Position numbers and translations under genes: made by a program. From contig JH720296.1 of assembly GCA_000231825.2 (NCBI GenBank), positions 1,067,666-1,131,665 on the forward strand: a stretch of 64,000 nucleotides of DNA. Reading direction: 5' to 3'. The stretch is from Tetrahymena elliotti 4EA (lineage: Eukaryota > Ciliophora > Oligohymenophorea > Hymenostomatida > Tetrahymenidae). The notes below the pieces were generated by a model. It was not told where the DNA came from, did no database searches, and worked only from the letters and a program-made list of their open reading frames with translations. Numbering within the stretch: position 1 is the stretch's first letter; each line of letters opens with the position of its first letter. Below are positions 13,660 to 26,850 of this stretch, one piece after another.

Positions 13660-13939
13660 NNNNNNNNNNNNNNNNNNNNNNNNNNNNNNNNNNNNNNNNN
13701 NNNNNNNNNNNNNNNNNNNNNNNNNNNNNNNNNNNNNNNNNNNNNNNNNNNNNNNNNNNNNNNNNNNNNNNNNNNNNNNNNNNNNNNNNNNNNNNNNNNN
13801 NNNNNNNNNNNNNNNNNNNNNNNNNNNNNNNNNNNNNNNNNNNNNNNNNNNNNNNNNNNNNNNNNNNNNNNNNNNNNNNNNNNNNNNNNNNNNNNNNNNN
13901 NNNNNNNNNNNNNNNNNNNNNNNNNNNNNNNNNNNNNNN
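13660..13939. other. assembly gap (280 N)
   Basis: An uninterrupted run of N. Both flanks are AT-rich and non-coding, so it probably splits an intergenic spacer. Any open frame drawn through it is meaningless. Confidence 0.98.
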
Positions 13940-14442
13940 AATTCATAAAGTAATATATAGAAATCTTAACTTTATTTTTTTTATATAAGTCAAAAATATA
14001 AATCATTTTTATCAATAGAAACAAAAATTTATTTTTTTTATTTTAATCAAAGAGAATAATTTTAATTTGATTTTATGTTTTATTTATCAAAAAGAAGCTA
14101 AAAAATAAAATAATAGTAAAATATAGTTTTTTTAAATTAATTTATCTCTAGGGTTAATAGTACTTTTATATATCATAAAATATAATTTACTTTATTATGT
14201 TTCTATCTAAAATACCAAAAAAACAATAAAAATATTTGCTATTTTATCATATTATTTTTTTATGGAAATAATTATTAATAGCTGAGCTAATTTCTTATTT
14301 TCAAAAAAAGAATTTGTCTTCTTCACGCTTTTTATTGACTAAAATATTTAATTGATATAATTAAATAACCAGCGGATTTACATTAATTTAACTCAAAAAA
14401 TTTTATTCATTTAAGATTTGTTTGAAAAATCATTAAAGAAAA
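13940..14442. other. intergenic (right of gap)
   Basis: AT-rich spacer before the kinase start at 14443; presumed promoter. No other feature seen. Confidence 0.5.
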
Positions 14443-16305
14443 ATGAGTGAGTTTATTTCAGAATTAATATAAGGATAAACTAAAATGCTTTTACGTATCC
14501 TTTAACATGTTGAGGATAGGTAGAGAATTAAATAAATCTATAAAATTAAAGGTATTTAGGTTCTTGATAGACCACAATTATTGTTTTCAGATATAAAAGA
14601 TCCTCAATTGAAACCAACCTAGAATTAGATATATTAAGCTATGAAAAATGAGTTATCAAAAATGAATTATTGCGAATTCAGATTTTTAGGAGTGGGAGCT
14701 TAAGGGTTAGTTTTATTGGCAAAAGAATAAAATACAAATAGGAGGTATGCTATAAAAGGTATTCAAGTTAGAGATTCTGGAGGTAAAGCTGATGAAGAAA
14801 TCATGTAATAAGTTTAGTCTGAGATAACCCTACTTAAAAAATGTAGAGGTTCGCCATATGTAGTAAATTTATTAAATTAAATAGATGGTAAAGAGTTTAT
14901 CTATTTAATACTTAATGAGTGCTAAGGTACGCTTAAAGAAATTTATGAACATAACAACTAAAGATTAAATGAATTATCAGCTATTAAATATGCTAAAGAT
15001 ATTGCTGAAGGGCTTCATTTTATCCATTCGTAACCATGCCTTGTAAATGATTTAAAAATGGATAATATCCTTATTGACTACAATGGGAATGCTGTTATAT
15101 CAGATTTTGGATTTGCAGATAAACTAGCATAAAAATCTGGATATTCAATGAATGAATATAAAGGAAACATTTTATTTTAGGCTCCAGAATGCTATGACCC
15201 AAAAGATTTTAATCTTTATTCAGAGAAGTATGCTGAGCTAGGGTTAGAGATAAAAGTAGAACCTAGTAACAGAAGTGAAGCTTGTTCTTTAGGTTATATA
15301 ATTTATGCAATGATCTAAAGAGCTGATCATAAATTAATATATTCTAAACACGAACCTTTAAAATATAGCAACGATTTTTAGTAATTAAAATATAAAAAGC
15401 AACTATAATATATAATAGATGGTTTAACTAAGTTTGTTCCAAGAGAGAGATTACATATTGAAGAGGTTTTGATTTTATTAAAAGGAATTATTTCTTTTGA
15501 ATTCGATTTAGATAAAAAGTTTGTTGAAATAATGGAAGGAAATGAAGCATAAGAATATTTTAAATCATGTTAGAATGAAGTTGAACTTGTCTGTAGTTAT
15601 GCAGATAAGTTTTACCCTATTATTAAAAATGAAAAATATTTTATAGAATAACTAAATTTATAAATTAATGAAAAATAGAAGAAATAGGAAGACTTAGTTT
15701 CTGAATTGAATAAATCAAATTTTAAATTCAAGTAAAAAATTTAAAAACTAGAAGAAAATATTTAATTTCAGTCAAACAATTTATAACTCACTAAAATCGA
15801 TTTACAGTTTTAGAAGACTAATAATTAAATTAATCAAAGCGCATCCAAATTAAACGAATAAAAGACTAATTAGATAAAAAGAGAATAAAATGAAGATGAG
15901 AATATTGAAAATTAAAAAACCAAAATTGTAAAAGTAGGTAAAATCACTATCAATCCTTGGAGACATTTGTCATAGCAAAAGGAACGTTAGCAATTAAATA
16001 CTATTTCTATTAGGTAACTTGAAGATGAAATGATCCCAGTTTATTCGAAAGGTTTCTTCAAAGATGTAAGAGTAGGAAGAATATAAGGAAAAGATATGTA
16101 TAAAAAAAGAATACCATTATATGATGTTGATATTTTAAATAAAAGGATTGGATTTGTTTAATAAATAGATTGGAAATTAGAGTAATTTGAAGATTAGACT
16201 TGCTTAGATGATTCTGGTATTTGTTATGATCTCTTAAATTTATTATGTTGCTGTATTGATAAGTAAACTGAGTCTGTGTTAATTTGCAGATATGAGTTAT
16301 ATTGA
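14443..16305 (+). CDS. protein kinase with altered HRD motif and coiled-coil tail
   Basis: Single-exon 620-residue protein ending at TGA 16303. The kinase domain spans roughly residues 75-370: glycine loop LGVGAQGLVLLAKE, YAIKG with the ATP-binding Lys, catalytic loop LVNDLKMDNILID with the catalytic Asp at 203, SDFGFADK with the DFG Asp at 221, then APECYDP. HRD is replaced by VND, but Asp, Lys and Asn of the loop are kept, so it may still be active. Residues from about 375 to 500 are Gln/Lys/Asn-rich and likely coiled coil. The C terminus (about 510-620) is a compact, more hydrophobic stretch with several Cys that I do not recognise. The substrate is unknown. It belongs to the large ciliate Ser/Thr kinase expansion rather than a named family. 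Confidence 0.85.
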
Positions 16306-16693
16306 CAATAAATTAAAATATTAAATACATTTAGGAAAGAAATATTTATAAGCTTCTTAAATCAAAAATATCTCAAATAAAAAATTATCAATAAATTTTC
16401 AAAAAAATATTAATTGTTCTAAAAAAAATGAATTTTATTTCTTTAATGATTAAAAAATATTGATTTTTGTGTGATAGTTGTTTTATTTTTTACATTTAAA
16501 AAAGAAATTTTACACACCTTAAAAATTAATTTTTATATTTTGATAAACTCTTTGTAATACTTGTAATAGCTAGTCCATTTTATAAATACTGTAAAATAAA
16601 AATAAAAAAAAGATTGATCAATTTTATTTTTGTTTTAAATCACAAAAAACCATCGAGAAAATGTTGAGGGCTGTTTGACTTTTAGGATTTTGA
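16306..16693. other. intergenic
   Basis: Short AT-rich spacer between the kinase stop and the first homologous codons of the degenerate Ca2+-ATPase. An ATG near 16661 opens only five codons before TGA, so no convincing start for the ATPase copy lies here. Confidence 0.5.
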
Positions 16694-18994
16694 GCTCGTT
16701 CCCGTATTTCTTCATATATAATATCTATCTAAGAGAGAGTTAAATTATTTGGAGATAATATTGAAGAAATAAATGAATTGCCTAAATTAGCTTAATGGCT
16801 TCAAAAATTTCGATAATACCTTAACGACAGTACTTTAAGGCTTATAAGCCTTGCAATTTGCCTTGAGGTAATCATTAGAAACTTAAGAGAGAATGTAGAA
16901 GAAGTATAAGATGATTTCTAAACCATGGCTACGGCATTTATCCTAGTGTTAATCTTTATTATAATTCTTGGCTGTTTTAAGGAGAATAATGAAAGAAGTA
17001 TTGGTAGATAAGTTTCTTAAGAAGGTGCGATTGTTATAAGAAATTAAGAATTAATTTAAATTCCGATAAGTTCTCTTTTAGTAGGAGATATTATGATTAT
17101 TTAAGAAGGCCAAATTCTCCCTGTTGATGGAGTTGTTCTGTTAAGCAATTAATTAGTTTGTAATGAATCCCTTATAACAGGTGGTTTGTATCCTATTAAA
17201 AAGAAATGTCCTATTGATTCATAAGATGTCAATGCTTCTCCTTTCCTTATTTCTGGTTCTGTAGTTGTAGAGGGTTAAGGATAAATGATAGTTTTAGCTG
17301 TAGGAAAATAGACAACAAAAAATCTATAAAAAATTTTCATGAATAAAAAGAATGATGAGTTTTCATAGAATAGGAGACAATCTAAATTAGACAAGTTTGG
17401 AAAGTAGCTAGAATCTATTGGAGTTTCATTGGCTTACATAACTTTTTTTGTTATGACTTTTACTTTGATCTACTTCATTTTATCAAGTAATGATCCTAAT
17501 GTTAAGCTTTTTTCATAAAAAAATTTTGTAGAAGTATTAATAAATTATCGTCTTGTTATTAATATTCTTATAATTGCTATCCCTTAAGGATTACCTTTAG
17601 TATATACATTATCATAAGCTTATGCAGTAACTAAATTATTAAGAGATGGGCATCTTGTTCGAAATTTAAAATCTTGTGAAAATTTGGCAAACGTTGATAC
17701 TATCTGTTTCGATAAGACAGAAAACTTAAGAGATATCTCTGAATTAGTAAATAATAGCACTCAAGCAGGTATTATTTTAATAATGGTTACTGCAGATAGC
17801 TTAGATAGTACTATTTCTATATGTAAAGAAGTAGGTATATTAAAATAGGACTACAATTTAAAAGAAAACGATTATACTGTTATGGAAGGAAACCAATTTA
17901 GAGAAAAAGTTGGAGGCTTAAAAGAAGAAATAGGTAAAAATAGATAAGTGATTAAATATTCAGTAGGTGATTTGAAGACTTTTAGGGAAATAAGCAAACA
18001 GTTGAGAGTTTTAGCTAATTGCACTCCAGAAGATAAATTATTGTTACTCATAGGACTTTAATAATGTGGCTCTGTTGTAGCCTTAACTGGAAAAAATACT
18101 CATGAAACTTATGCTCTTTAAAATGCTGATGTAGGTTTTGCTTTGGGTATATCAGGTGATGAAGATGCGAGATCAGCTGCTGATATTTTACTGCTATAAG
18201 ATAGCTTATCTAGCATTATTTAAGCAGTTATAAGGGGGAGAAATATATTTGATTCTTTAAGAAATTTTATATGTTTTTAATTAATATTCTTTTTTGCTGC
18301 TCTTTTTATAGTATTCTTAGGTTGTGTAGTAGTAAGAGAATCTCCATTAAATATTATTTAAATTTTATGGATAACCTTAATATTAGCTATTATGGGTGCT
18401 GGAGTATTTTCAACAGAGCAACCAAGTTATGATTTACTAAAAAGAAGCCCTGTCAAACAAACTGAAGTTTTTGTTTCTTCATCAATGTGGAAGTTTATCA
18501 TACTTCAAAATATTTACTAAGTAGGAGTTTTGCTTGTTGTCTTATTTGATGGAGACATATTATTTGGAGTTGAAAATGGCATAAAAAACTCAAAATGGAC
18601 TGAATAAAATGGAGTTCACCTAACTTTATTTTTCAATGTCTTTGGTTTCTTGACTATTTTTAACTTGTTTAACTGTAGGAAAATTTAAACATCTGAAGTA
18701 AATATTTTAAAAGGTTGCTTCAATAATTAGGTACTCATTTATGTCATTACTATTGCTATGGTAATACAACTATTATTAATCGAATTTGGTGGTAAATATA
18801 CCCAATGCTCTCCCTTAAGCTCTTACCAAAATCTCATTTGTATTGCTATTGGGTTTTCATCTGTTATAGTAAGTATGATGATAAAACTTTTACCTAGATG
18901 GATTGATGAGTTATTATGCTACACTAATCCATTCAAAGAAAGTTCGAAGTCTTAAATTGTAGTCAGTTCCGAGAATGATAAAAAAACATAATGA
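16694..18994 (+). pseudogene. degenerate PMCA-type Ca2+-ATPase copy lacking the nucleotide-binding domain
   Basis: Tandem relative of the intact gene at 19928. Homology begins just after a TGA at 16691; the N-terminal portion of about 80 residues is absent and the first in-frame ATG is at 16925 (689 residues from there). Reading is open to the TGA at 18992 without frameshift. About 205 residues are missing between the phosphorylation motif and the P-domain (equivalent to about 408-612 of the intact copy), which removes the whole nucleotide-binding domain. Catalytic motifs have decayed: DKTGTLT reads DKTENLR, TGES reads TGGL, PEGLP reads PQGLP and TGDGTND reads TGKNTHE, so the hinge Asp is lost. 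Transmembrane segments are well kept. It cannot pump by the usual mechanism; it is either a young pseudogene or a catalytically dead membrane protein. Confidence 0.85.
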
Positions 18995-19927
18995 TGATTA
19001 AGTATCAGAAAAAAGATTATTTTTCAAAAAACATTTGAAAAAATTTTCAAAAAAATCAATACTCTGAAAAAAGAGAATGAACAATAATGAATATTTCATT
19101 ATCATTAAAATTAATAATAACACAGCAATATAATATTTTTTAGTATTTTATGTTTTTAATATACCTGCTCTTTTCTACTAAAATTAGCTTTGGCTATTTC
19201 TAAGAAAAATTGAAAATATCTAATATCTTCTGAATTATTTTTGAAAATTAACTTTTTTTGATGGATGATTTAAATCAAATTGTAATGTATTGTTCAATTA
19301 TTTTTTTCATATTTTTTTATTTATCTATTTCATTTTCTGATTTATTTAATTATTTTCCAAAAGATTAATTAGATGAGTCCAAGTCAAGTCTTTATATAAC
19401 TTATTTAAATAAAATTGTTTTTAAATAATACTAATAACTATTTAGTATGACTTATTTGTGGATTAAAATTTATTTTTCACTTTTTCACTAATTGTATTTC
19501 ATCAAGAGTCTTTCCTCTTTTTTCTTATTTTACCTATGATATTATTTGAAAATGGCATTTTGATGAATTAAAAATTTGCTATTTTCATTAAATGTTACTG
19601 TTTTGCTTGTATTAAAGACTCATATATTTTATAAAATCAAATAAATTTTAGATGACCTAGTTATTTTTGAGATTTTCTCAGAACGTTTGGGCATTTCTAC
19701 TTTTTACTATTATTAGATTTTTGTTTACTCTGCTTTTATAACAATAAAGGTTATTAAAAATGAAAATAAATAAGCAAATAACCTTACTAATTTTAGATTG
19801 ATTTGGAATTTTAATAAATAATATTTTTTGTTTTTTACTGATTTAAATTGATTTTCTTCAGTATTTTTTCTTATTAATTAATTTAAGAAATTTTCTTATC
19901 AAAAAAAAGCTTAAAAAATCTTTAGAA
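18995..19927. other. intergenic between the two ATPase copies
   Basis: About 0.9 kb, AT-rich. I see no remnant of the missing N-terminal or nucleotide-binding segments. It contains the presumed promoter of the intact ATPase. Confidence 0.45.
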
Positions 19928-22900
19928 ATGTCAGAAACTAACTAAAGCTAGCTTGAGGAAAACAAAGATATGAAATCTACTTCTTCATTTAATAAATACT
20001 CTTTAAAGAAAGAAGTTTTAAGCGATTTATTCTAATTTGATAATATTAGAGATGGATTATCACTGAAAAAGATTAAAGATTTTGGATCTATTAATGGCTT
20101 AATTAAATCATTAGACACAGATTTAAAAGAAGGTATAAATACAACTGACGAATCCATATAAGAAAGAATCCAACAATATGGAATGAATACAAGAATTGAA
20201 AAAGAGCCTACAACATTCTTTTAACTTATTGTTGAGTGCTTAGAAGATGATACTTTGAGACTTTTATGTGGAGCTTCATTTATATCTATTGTAATTGGCT
20301 GCATTAGAGAAGGTATTGCAGAAGGATGGATTGATGGTATCGGAATATTTATTGCAGTTTTCATAATAGTTATGATTACATCTGTTAATAATTACATGAA
20401 AGAGAAACAATTTAGGAATCTTAACCAATTTGTTGCCTAAAGATAAGTGGCTGTAATCAGAGGTGGATAAATTGTTCACATATCTATTTATTCTCTTTTA
20501 GTAGGAGATATAATGCTTTTTGAAACAGGAGAAGTATTCCCTGTAGATGGTATTGTTGTAAAAAGTAATAATTTAGTTTGTGATGAATCCTCCGTTACAG
20601 GAGAGTCAGATCCTATTTAAAAACATGCTATTGGATCAAGTGATTCAAATCCTACACCTTTCTTAATTTCAGGATCTAAGGTGATAGAAGGAAGTGGTGA
20701 AATGATAGTCCTAGCTGTTGGATATTAGAGTACAATAGGTAAGTAATAAGCACTGATGAGCGAATAAGAAGAAGAAGATAAATTGACTCCTTTATAAACT
20801 AAATTAAATGTTTTTGTAGAATAATTAGGATCTATAGGAGTTAAATGGGCATTTATTACTTTCTTTGTTATGATTTTAAATTTAATTTACTAAATTTATT
20901 CTAGTAATGATCCCAATGTAAAGTTTTTATCCTTAGAAACTCTTTCAGAAATCTTAGACTACTTTATTGTAGGTATTACAGTCGTAGTAATAGCTGTCCC
21001 AGAAGGATTGCCACTTGCTGTCACCTTATCTCTAGCTTATGCTGTAAGTAGAATGATGAAAGAGAATAATCTTGTTAGAAATTTAATTTCTTGTGAAATT
21101 ATGGGTGGCGCTGACACCATTTGTAGTGATAAGACAGGAACATTGACAGAAAATAAAATGAAAGTCAAAAAACTTTATGCTTTAGGTGAAGTATTTTCTA
21201 CTTTCCAAGTTGAGCAATTTGATTAGAAATTCGTTAATTTGTTGACAGAAGGTATTTGTGTCAATACTACTGCTCATATTTCCAAAACCTAGTATGAAAT
21301 TGTTTAGAATGGTAATAAAACTGAATGCGCTCTTTTGGAATTAGCTGATAACTTAAATGTTTCTTATCTTAATTACAGACCATCAGATAATATTATTAAA
21401 GTTATTCCATTTTCATCTACTAGAAAGAGAATGAGTACTGTATACATTCCTAAAGACTCTACTGGATTAGTCCGTGTCTACTCAAAGGGTGCACCTGAAA
21501 TTTTACTCTAATATTGCAATAGATATATTTAAAAAAATGGCTAAATTTAAGAAATAGATTAAGATTTCTTAAATAAATTGTAAGAGGTACAAAATTAGTT
21601 TGCTGATGATTGTTTAAGAACTCTATTACTTGTTTATAATGAACATACTTCTCTCAAAGTAAATTAGCTACCAAATGATGATGAACTAGAAAAAAGCTTT
21701 ATTGTTTTAGGTATGATAGGAATTTAAGATCCTCTTAGAAAAGATATCCGCAAATCAGTTAATATTTGTAATTAAGCTGGAGTTACTGTCAGAATGGTCA
21801 CTGGAGATAACTTAAATACAGCTATTGCTATTGCAAAAGAAGCTGGTATAATCAATGAAGATTATAATCCTAAAGATAATAAATATACAGTAATGGAAGG
21901 AAAGTAGTTTAGAGAAAAAGTAGGAGGTTTAAAATAAATCAAAGGAGATAATGGATAAATATTGAGATATGAAGTAGGTGATTTGGAAGCTTTCAAAGAA
22001 GTGAGCTAATCATTGAGAGTTTTAGCTAGAAGTGCTCCGGAAGATAAGTTCTTATTAGTCACAGGACTTTAAAAATGTGATTCTATTGTAGCAGTAACTG
22101 GAGATGGTACCAATGATGCTCCTGCACTTAAAAAAGCTGATATTGGTTTTGCTATGGGCATAACTGGCACTGAAGTTGCTAAAGAAGCTGCTGGTATTAT
22201 TTTACTTGATGATAACTTTTCTAGCACTATCACAGCAATTAAATGGGGTAGAAATATTTTTGATTCAATCAGGAAATTTATTACCTTTTAACTAACAATT
22301 AATGTTGTTGCACTCTTTATGGCATTTTTAGGAGGTGCTACAGTAAGAGAATCTCCATTAAATACAGTTTAAATTTTATGGGTCAACTTAATGTAAGACA
22401 CTATGGCTGCCTTAGCATTAGCAACTGAACCTCCAAGTGATGAGTTGTTAAAAAGAAAACCTGTCAAGAGAACTGAAGTTGTTGTTACTCCATCAATGTG
22501 GAAATTTATCTTACTTCAAAGTATTTACTAAATATTAGTTTTAGTAGTTATCTTATTCTTTGGAGATAAATTGTTTGGAGTGGAGTATGGTATCAACAAT
22601 AAGAACTGGACTGAATAAAATGGAGTCCACTTAACAATTTTCTTTAACGTTTTTGTTTTCTTGTCTGTATTTAACGAAGTCAATTGCAGAAAATTAAAAT
22701 CTTCAGAAGTAAATGTCTTTGAAAACTTCTTTAATAACCCTCTATTTATTCTGATTATTGTTTCTACTATTGGAATCCAAATGTTCATGATTGAATTTGG
22801 TGGAAGAGTTGCTAAATGTTCTCCATTAAGTTTATAATAAAACTTTATTTGTATAGCTATTGGAGCTTCTTCTGTCATAGCAGGTATTATAATCAAACTT

Positions 22901-23005
22901 TTACCAACTTCTGTTGATGAATTCTTAAAAGTCACAAACCCATTCAAAGAGCAAGCATCAATCTAAGCTGAAGAACCTTCAATTGAAGATAAAAAAATAT
23001 AATGA
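19928..23005 (+). CDS. PMCA-type (P2B) calcium-transporting ATPase
   Basis: Single-exon 1,025-residue P-type ATPase. The N-terminal region matches plasma-membrane Ca2+-ATPases ([19 protein letters not shown]). In order: VTGES (223-227) in the actuator domain, PEGLPLAVT (358-366) in TM4, DKTGTLT with phospho-Asp 401, KGAPEILL in the nucleotide-binding domain, [16 protein letters not shown] (724-734), then QILWVNLMQDT in TM6 and the remaining TM helices. It exports Ca2+ from the cytosol across the plasma membrane or an acidic or alveolar compartment. The C-terminal tail after the last helix is short and I see no clear calmodulin-binding segment, unlike animal PMCA. A degenerate tandem copy lies directly upstream in the same orientation. 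Confidence 0.95.
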
Positions 23006-24075
23006 TAGATAAAAAATTCAATATTCTTTTGAAATAAGATCTAGCATTAATTTATTAAGATAATTTTAGAAAATTCTTATTTGTGTCCTATCTATTTTTT
23101 ATGTGGTATTAAAATTTTTTTTAATAAAATTTTGTCTAAGTAAAATTATTGAAAATTTTGATATTTTTTTATAAAATAAAATTATCTCAAAAAATGTGCT
23201 CTGATAACATTAGGCTATCAAAATTTATTTAAATTGAAGCATAATATTTGATAAAAAAGCTCAAAAAAGCTTGGATTTACTTTATTAATAATTTTTTTGC
23301 TCTCAATTTTAAAAATAGAAACTAATCAGGTAAAAAATTTTCTTATGTTAAAATATTTATTAACATAAAGCATGATATTATCGTTTAAATGAATAAAAAA
23401 ATAAAAACACAAAAATCACTTATGATTTTTCAACTTTATTTTTAATTTCAAAATATTTTTTAGTCTTGAAATATTGTTTTTTAGTTGAAAGAAATTATTT
23501 TATGTTAAAATTCATTAGGCTATGAAAATATATAGTCTTTTTGATTATTAAAAAACTAAACATATTTACTATTTTAGATGTTATTTAAATAGGATATTTT
23601 AATTACATTTTCAATTATTTTTATTTACCTTTGAATTTTTATCTTTGAAAACTTTATTTTAAAATATTTTTCATAAAAATTAAAATAATTAAGAACAACA
23701 TAGACAGATAATATTTTCAGAAAATCTTATTGGAGGCCCGATTTGTTATTAGACATTAAAGTTTAATATCTGTAAACAAATTATTTGTTGTAAAAATAAA
23801 TAAACTTCAAAGTACTACAAAGATTCTTGTGAATATAATGAAAAAAGTTGTATAACAATTTGGAAAGTTTTATTGACCGCAATTAAAAATTAAATTTTTA
23901 AGCCTGAAATTAGATTTTCAAGAGTAAAGTTTGATGAGATAGTTTCTTTAATTATTCTTAATCCCTTAAAAATATAAAATTTATTACAATTTAATAAGTA
24001 AAATTTCTACAAAATTATAATTTTTATTACAAAATTCACCATTAACTAATCTCTTAGTTTCTTATATTTTAGTAT
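23006..24075. other. intergenic between convergent genes
   Basis: About 1.1 kb of AT-rich spacer between the 3' ends of the Ca2+-ATPase and the oxidoreductase. No gene or RNA recognised. Confidence 0.5.
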
Positions 24076-25709
24076 TCACATACCAAACACTTCTTCGTGA
24101 ACATCTAAACGTATTTTAAAGTTAGATACGGATCTTGATTTTTCTTAAACTGATCTGATCAGTGGAGAGGGACCACATATCATAACTCCTACTCTAGATT
24201 CACCACTTTTTTTAGCTATTTCTTGGATATCCATCAAATATTATTTGATATCAGGTCTTTAAAGAATAAATTTTCCATCTTCTTGTACCAGTTTAACTTC
24301 AGTGTGGTTCTCTGATGTTTCATTTACATTTACTTGTTCTTTCTTTTTATTACTACTACTACCAGTAGATAAGTGATAAAATCTTTCTACAAGATTATTT
24401 TATTTGTCCTCTAAAGAAAGAATAGAATCAATATATTATTCTGATAGCAATTCTTCATATTTATCTTTGCTTCTAGTAGTCCATATCAAGTAAATCTTAG
24501 TGATTGGTCTACCTTTTACCCTTTCTTCTAAAAGTTATTTACAAATACTAACAATAGGAGTGATTCCAATACCTCCTCCAACTAAAATAAAAGTTTTATA
24601 GTAATCACTTGCTATATCAATACTAGGGAAACCATATGGTCCACACAAGTAAGCTTTAGTTTATTAGCCATTCATTTTTTCTGCAAGAACCAACAGATCT
24701 CTTGTCCAGTTACCTGATTTTTTCACAAATATTTCAATTTTTTTTTCACCAAAAGATGATTGTATGCTGAATGGATGCCATTAGAAATATGATAATTTAG
24801 GTATGCAAATACACAAATACTACCCTCCTTGATAGTTTATTTTATTATCAAGTATTGTTATCTTGGCCATGTCAGATGTCACCTTTTCGATCTAGACCTA
24901 ATGAGCATTCTTCAAGTGACGATATATTACTGCTTATCTAAATTAATTTTAAAAGAAACCTTATAACACCTGATGAATTTTATAATATATATTTTATTCT
25001 AATAACTTAAATGTTTATTACTTTATTAAGAAGTCTAATCCCCAATAGGCCAGACCATATATTGCAATATCAACTCCATGGAGAATAATACCTACAATGA
25101 CTACTATAAAGCCAACCCAATGAAGTCTAATAAAAATTTCATAGACAAAGTAACGAATAGGCCATAGACTTACACCAAGCATTCCAAACAAACTTCCAAG
25201 CATAAACCAGCCATCCCATTGATAATTTGAACTCAAAAAATGAAGGACTCCTCCTAAAACAGCCATCCATCCAAAGACTTTGTGCCAAAATATACCTCTT
25301 TCATAAGAAAGTCCACAAAGAAAAGTTAAAATAGAATTTTTAACAGTAAAAACAATACAAACCACTATTATATATTTATTAATTAAAATAGAATTTTAAT
25401 TTAAACTATTAAATAATTACATAAATTAATTCCTGCTGCACTTCCTGAGTTATTTTTATTTCCATAACTTAATCCCATGCTAAAACCAAGACCAGCTAAT
25501 GCTCCTACGAAAACAATCAGTTCTCCAATCGACATAGAAAAATTAAAAATAGCATATGTCCTTTTATTAAATATTTGCTGAAACTTGCCTCTCAAAACTT
25601 TAATAAATCTTGGTAAAGGTATGTAAGTCGCAAAATATTCTTCTTCAGAATAACTAGCCCACTGCTTATTTATGACACTTTCTAAATCTTAATTTTCTTC
25701 TTTTGTCAT
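24076..25709 (-). CDS. ferric reductase / NADPH oxidase-like membrane flavocytochrome
   Basis: Exons 25709-25421, 25364-25022 and 24937-24076 give 497 residues. After a cytoplasmic N terminus and one TM come the ferric-reductase TM helices with two His pairs spaced as haem b ligands: FWHKVF...GGVLHFL and RLHWVGF...GIILHG. Then follow the flavin motif HPFSIQS, the pyridine-nucleotide loop VGGGIGITP and the C-terminal ICGP. Such proteins pass electrons from NADPH via FAD and two haems to Fe3+/Cu2+ or O2. Which acceptor is used cannot be told; the small number of TMs before the haem helices and the lack of EF-hands lean towards a ferric reductase. The second intron (24938-25021) is 84 nt, a multiple of three, with no TGA inside, so a retained form of 525 residues is also possible; the spliced form fits the family better. 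Confidence 0.88.
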
Positions 25710-26111
25710 TTAGATCGAAATTAAATCTTTTTATGATTAATGTTTAATATATAATTATAGTTACTAACTAACATTGAATTTATATCTAAATCATATTAAT
25801 ATAGTTGTTTTTTACCTTACATTAATAATAAATTATTACGTAATCTAATTAATACCCTTAAATTATTTAATGATGGTTTTATTTTGTTTTAATAACTATC
25901 AAGTTACAACAAAGAACCACAAATGAGCTTCAATTTCACTTGAATTTAATTAGGATTAATTAGATCAGGGAAAAACAAAACTTGGCTTATATATTTTAAA
26001 TTTTAAATATTTTCTTTTACAAAAAGAGATTCATTATTGTTAATTGTCATCTTCAGAAATAATAACTGTAATTACTATACATTATTATGTAACACAACAC
26101 AATACTATTTC

Positions 26112-26131
26112 AGGAAATTCAAACTTTTATT
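26112..26131. repeat. 20-nt direct repeat, copy 1
   Basis: The 20-mer aggaaattcaaacttttatt occurs here and again at 26831-26850, about 720 bases away, with no mismatch. The flanks differ. Significance unknown; it may be chance in AT-rich DNA. Confidence 0.5.
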
Positions 26132-26830
26132 TTATTCATATTGTTCAGAAATAAATGTTAATATATTTTGAAATGCTATTTAATTGAATTTTAGAGATGA
26201 TCAAGTTTTTATTTTCTTGGCTTTTCTTTAATTTTTTGACAATAAAATAAATTTATTCATGTATCAAATACAAAATTATACTAATATACTCCTCAATATA
26301 AAATATTTAATCAATTTGATTTTTTCTAAATTACTTAAATTTTAAAGTTCGAAATGCTTTTAAAATTAAAACATCTATGCTTTCTTTAATTTATTTTTCA
26401 TGCTATTATATGCTTAGCCTTGTTTTATCAATAATAAATGTAATAACTTTTATTGCAAGTAAAACATCAAATACTATTGAGAAAATTCATAATTAAATTT
26501 TTTCCTCATATTTTAGCTAAAAATTGTTAAATTATCTTTTTATTTTATTTTTGAAAAATTGATGTGTTTTTTCCTTTCTTTCCATATATTTTTTCTCAAA
26601 AATTTGGAAAAATGGATTTTTCATAAAAATAATATTGAACTATTCTTAAAATATTTTTATTTAAATTTGTGTATTTTATTTTTATTTAATTTAAATGAAT
26701 TAAATAATAATTATTTTAATGATTATTTATATGTAGGCTTTAGCCAGATTATTTATTGCAAAATATTAATGCTGGCATGTATGATTAAGATTAATGTAAT
26801 TACTAGGTATTATTAAGATATCACTTTTAG

Positions 26831-26850
26831 AGGAAATTCAAACTTTTATT
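26831..26850. repeat. 20-nt direct repeat, copy 2
   Basis: Second copy of the 20-mer at 26112-26131, in the same orientation. Confidence 0.5.

Noticed and set aside
13608..14024. Open frame through the N run
   Set aside because: Most of its length is undetermined sequence and its ends are AT-rich non-coding DNA.
16661..16693. ATG near 16661 as start of the degenerate Ca2+-ATPase
   Set aside because: TGA follows after five codons and no splice pair I tried joins it to the homologous frame; the copy appears 5'-truncated.
26559..26816. 85-codon hydrophobic open frame on +
   Set aside because: Phe/Leu/Asn-rich, lacks the TAA/TAG Gln codons seen in every real gene here, no family likeness, no neighbours; likely chance in AT-rich DNA.
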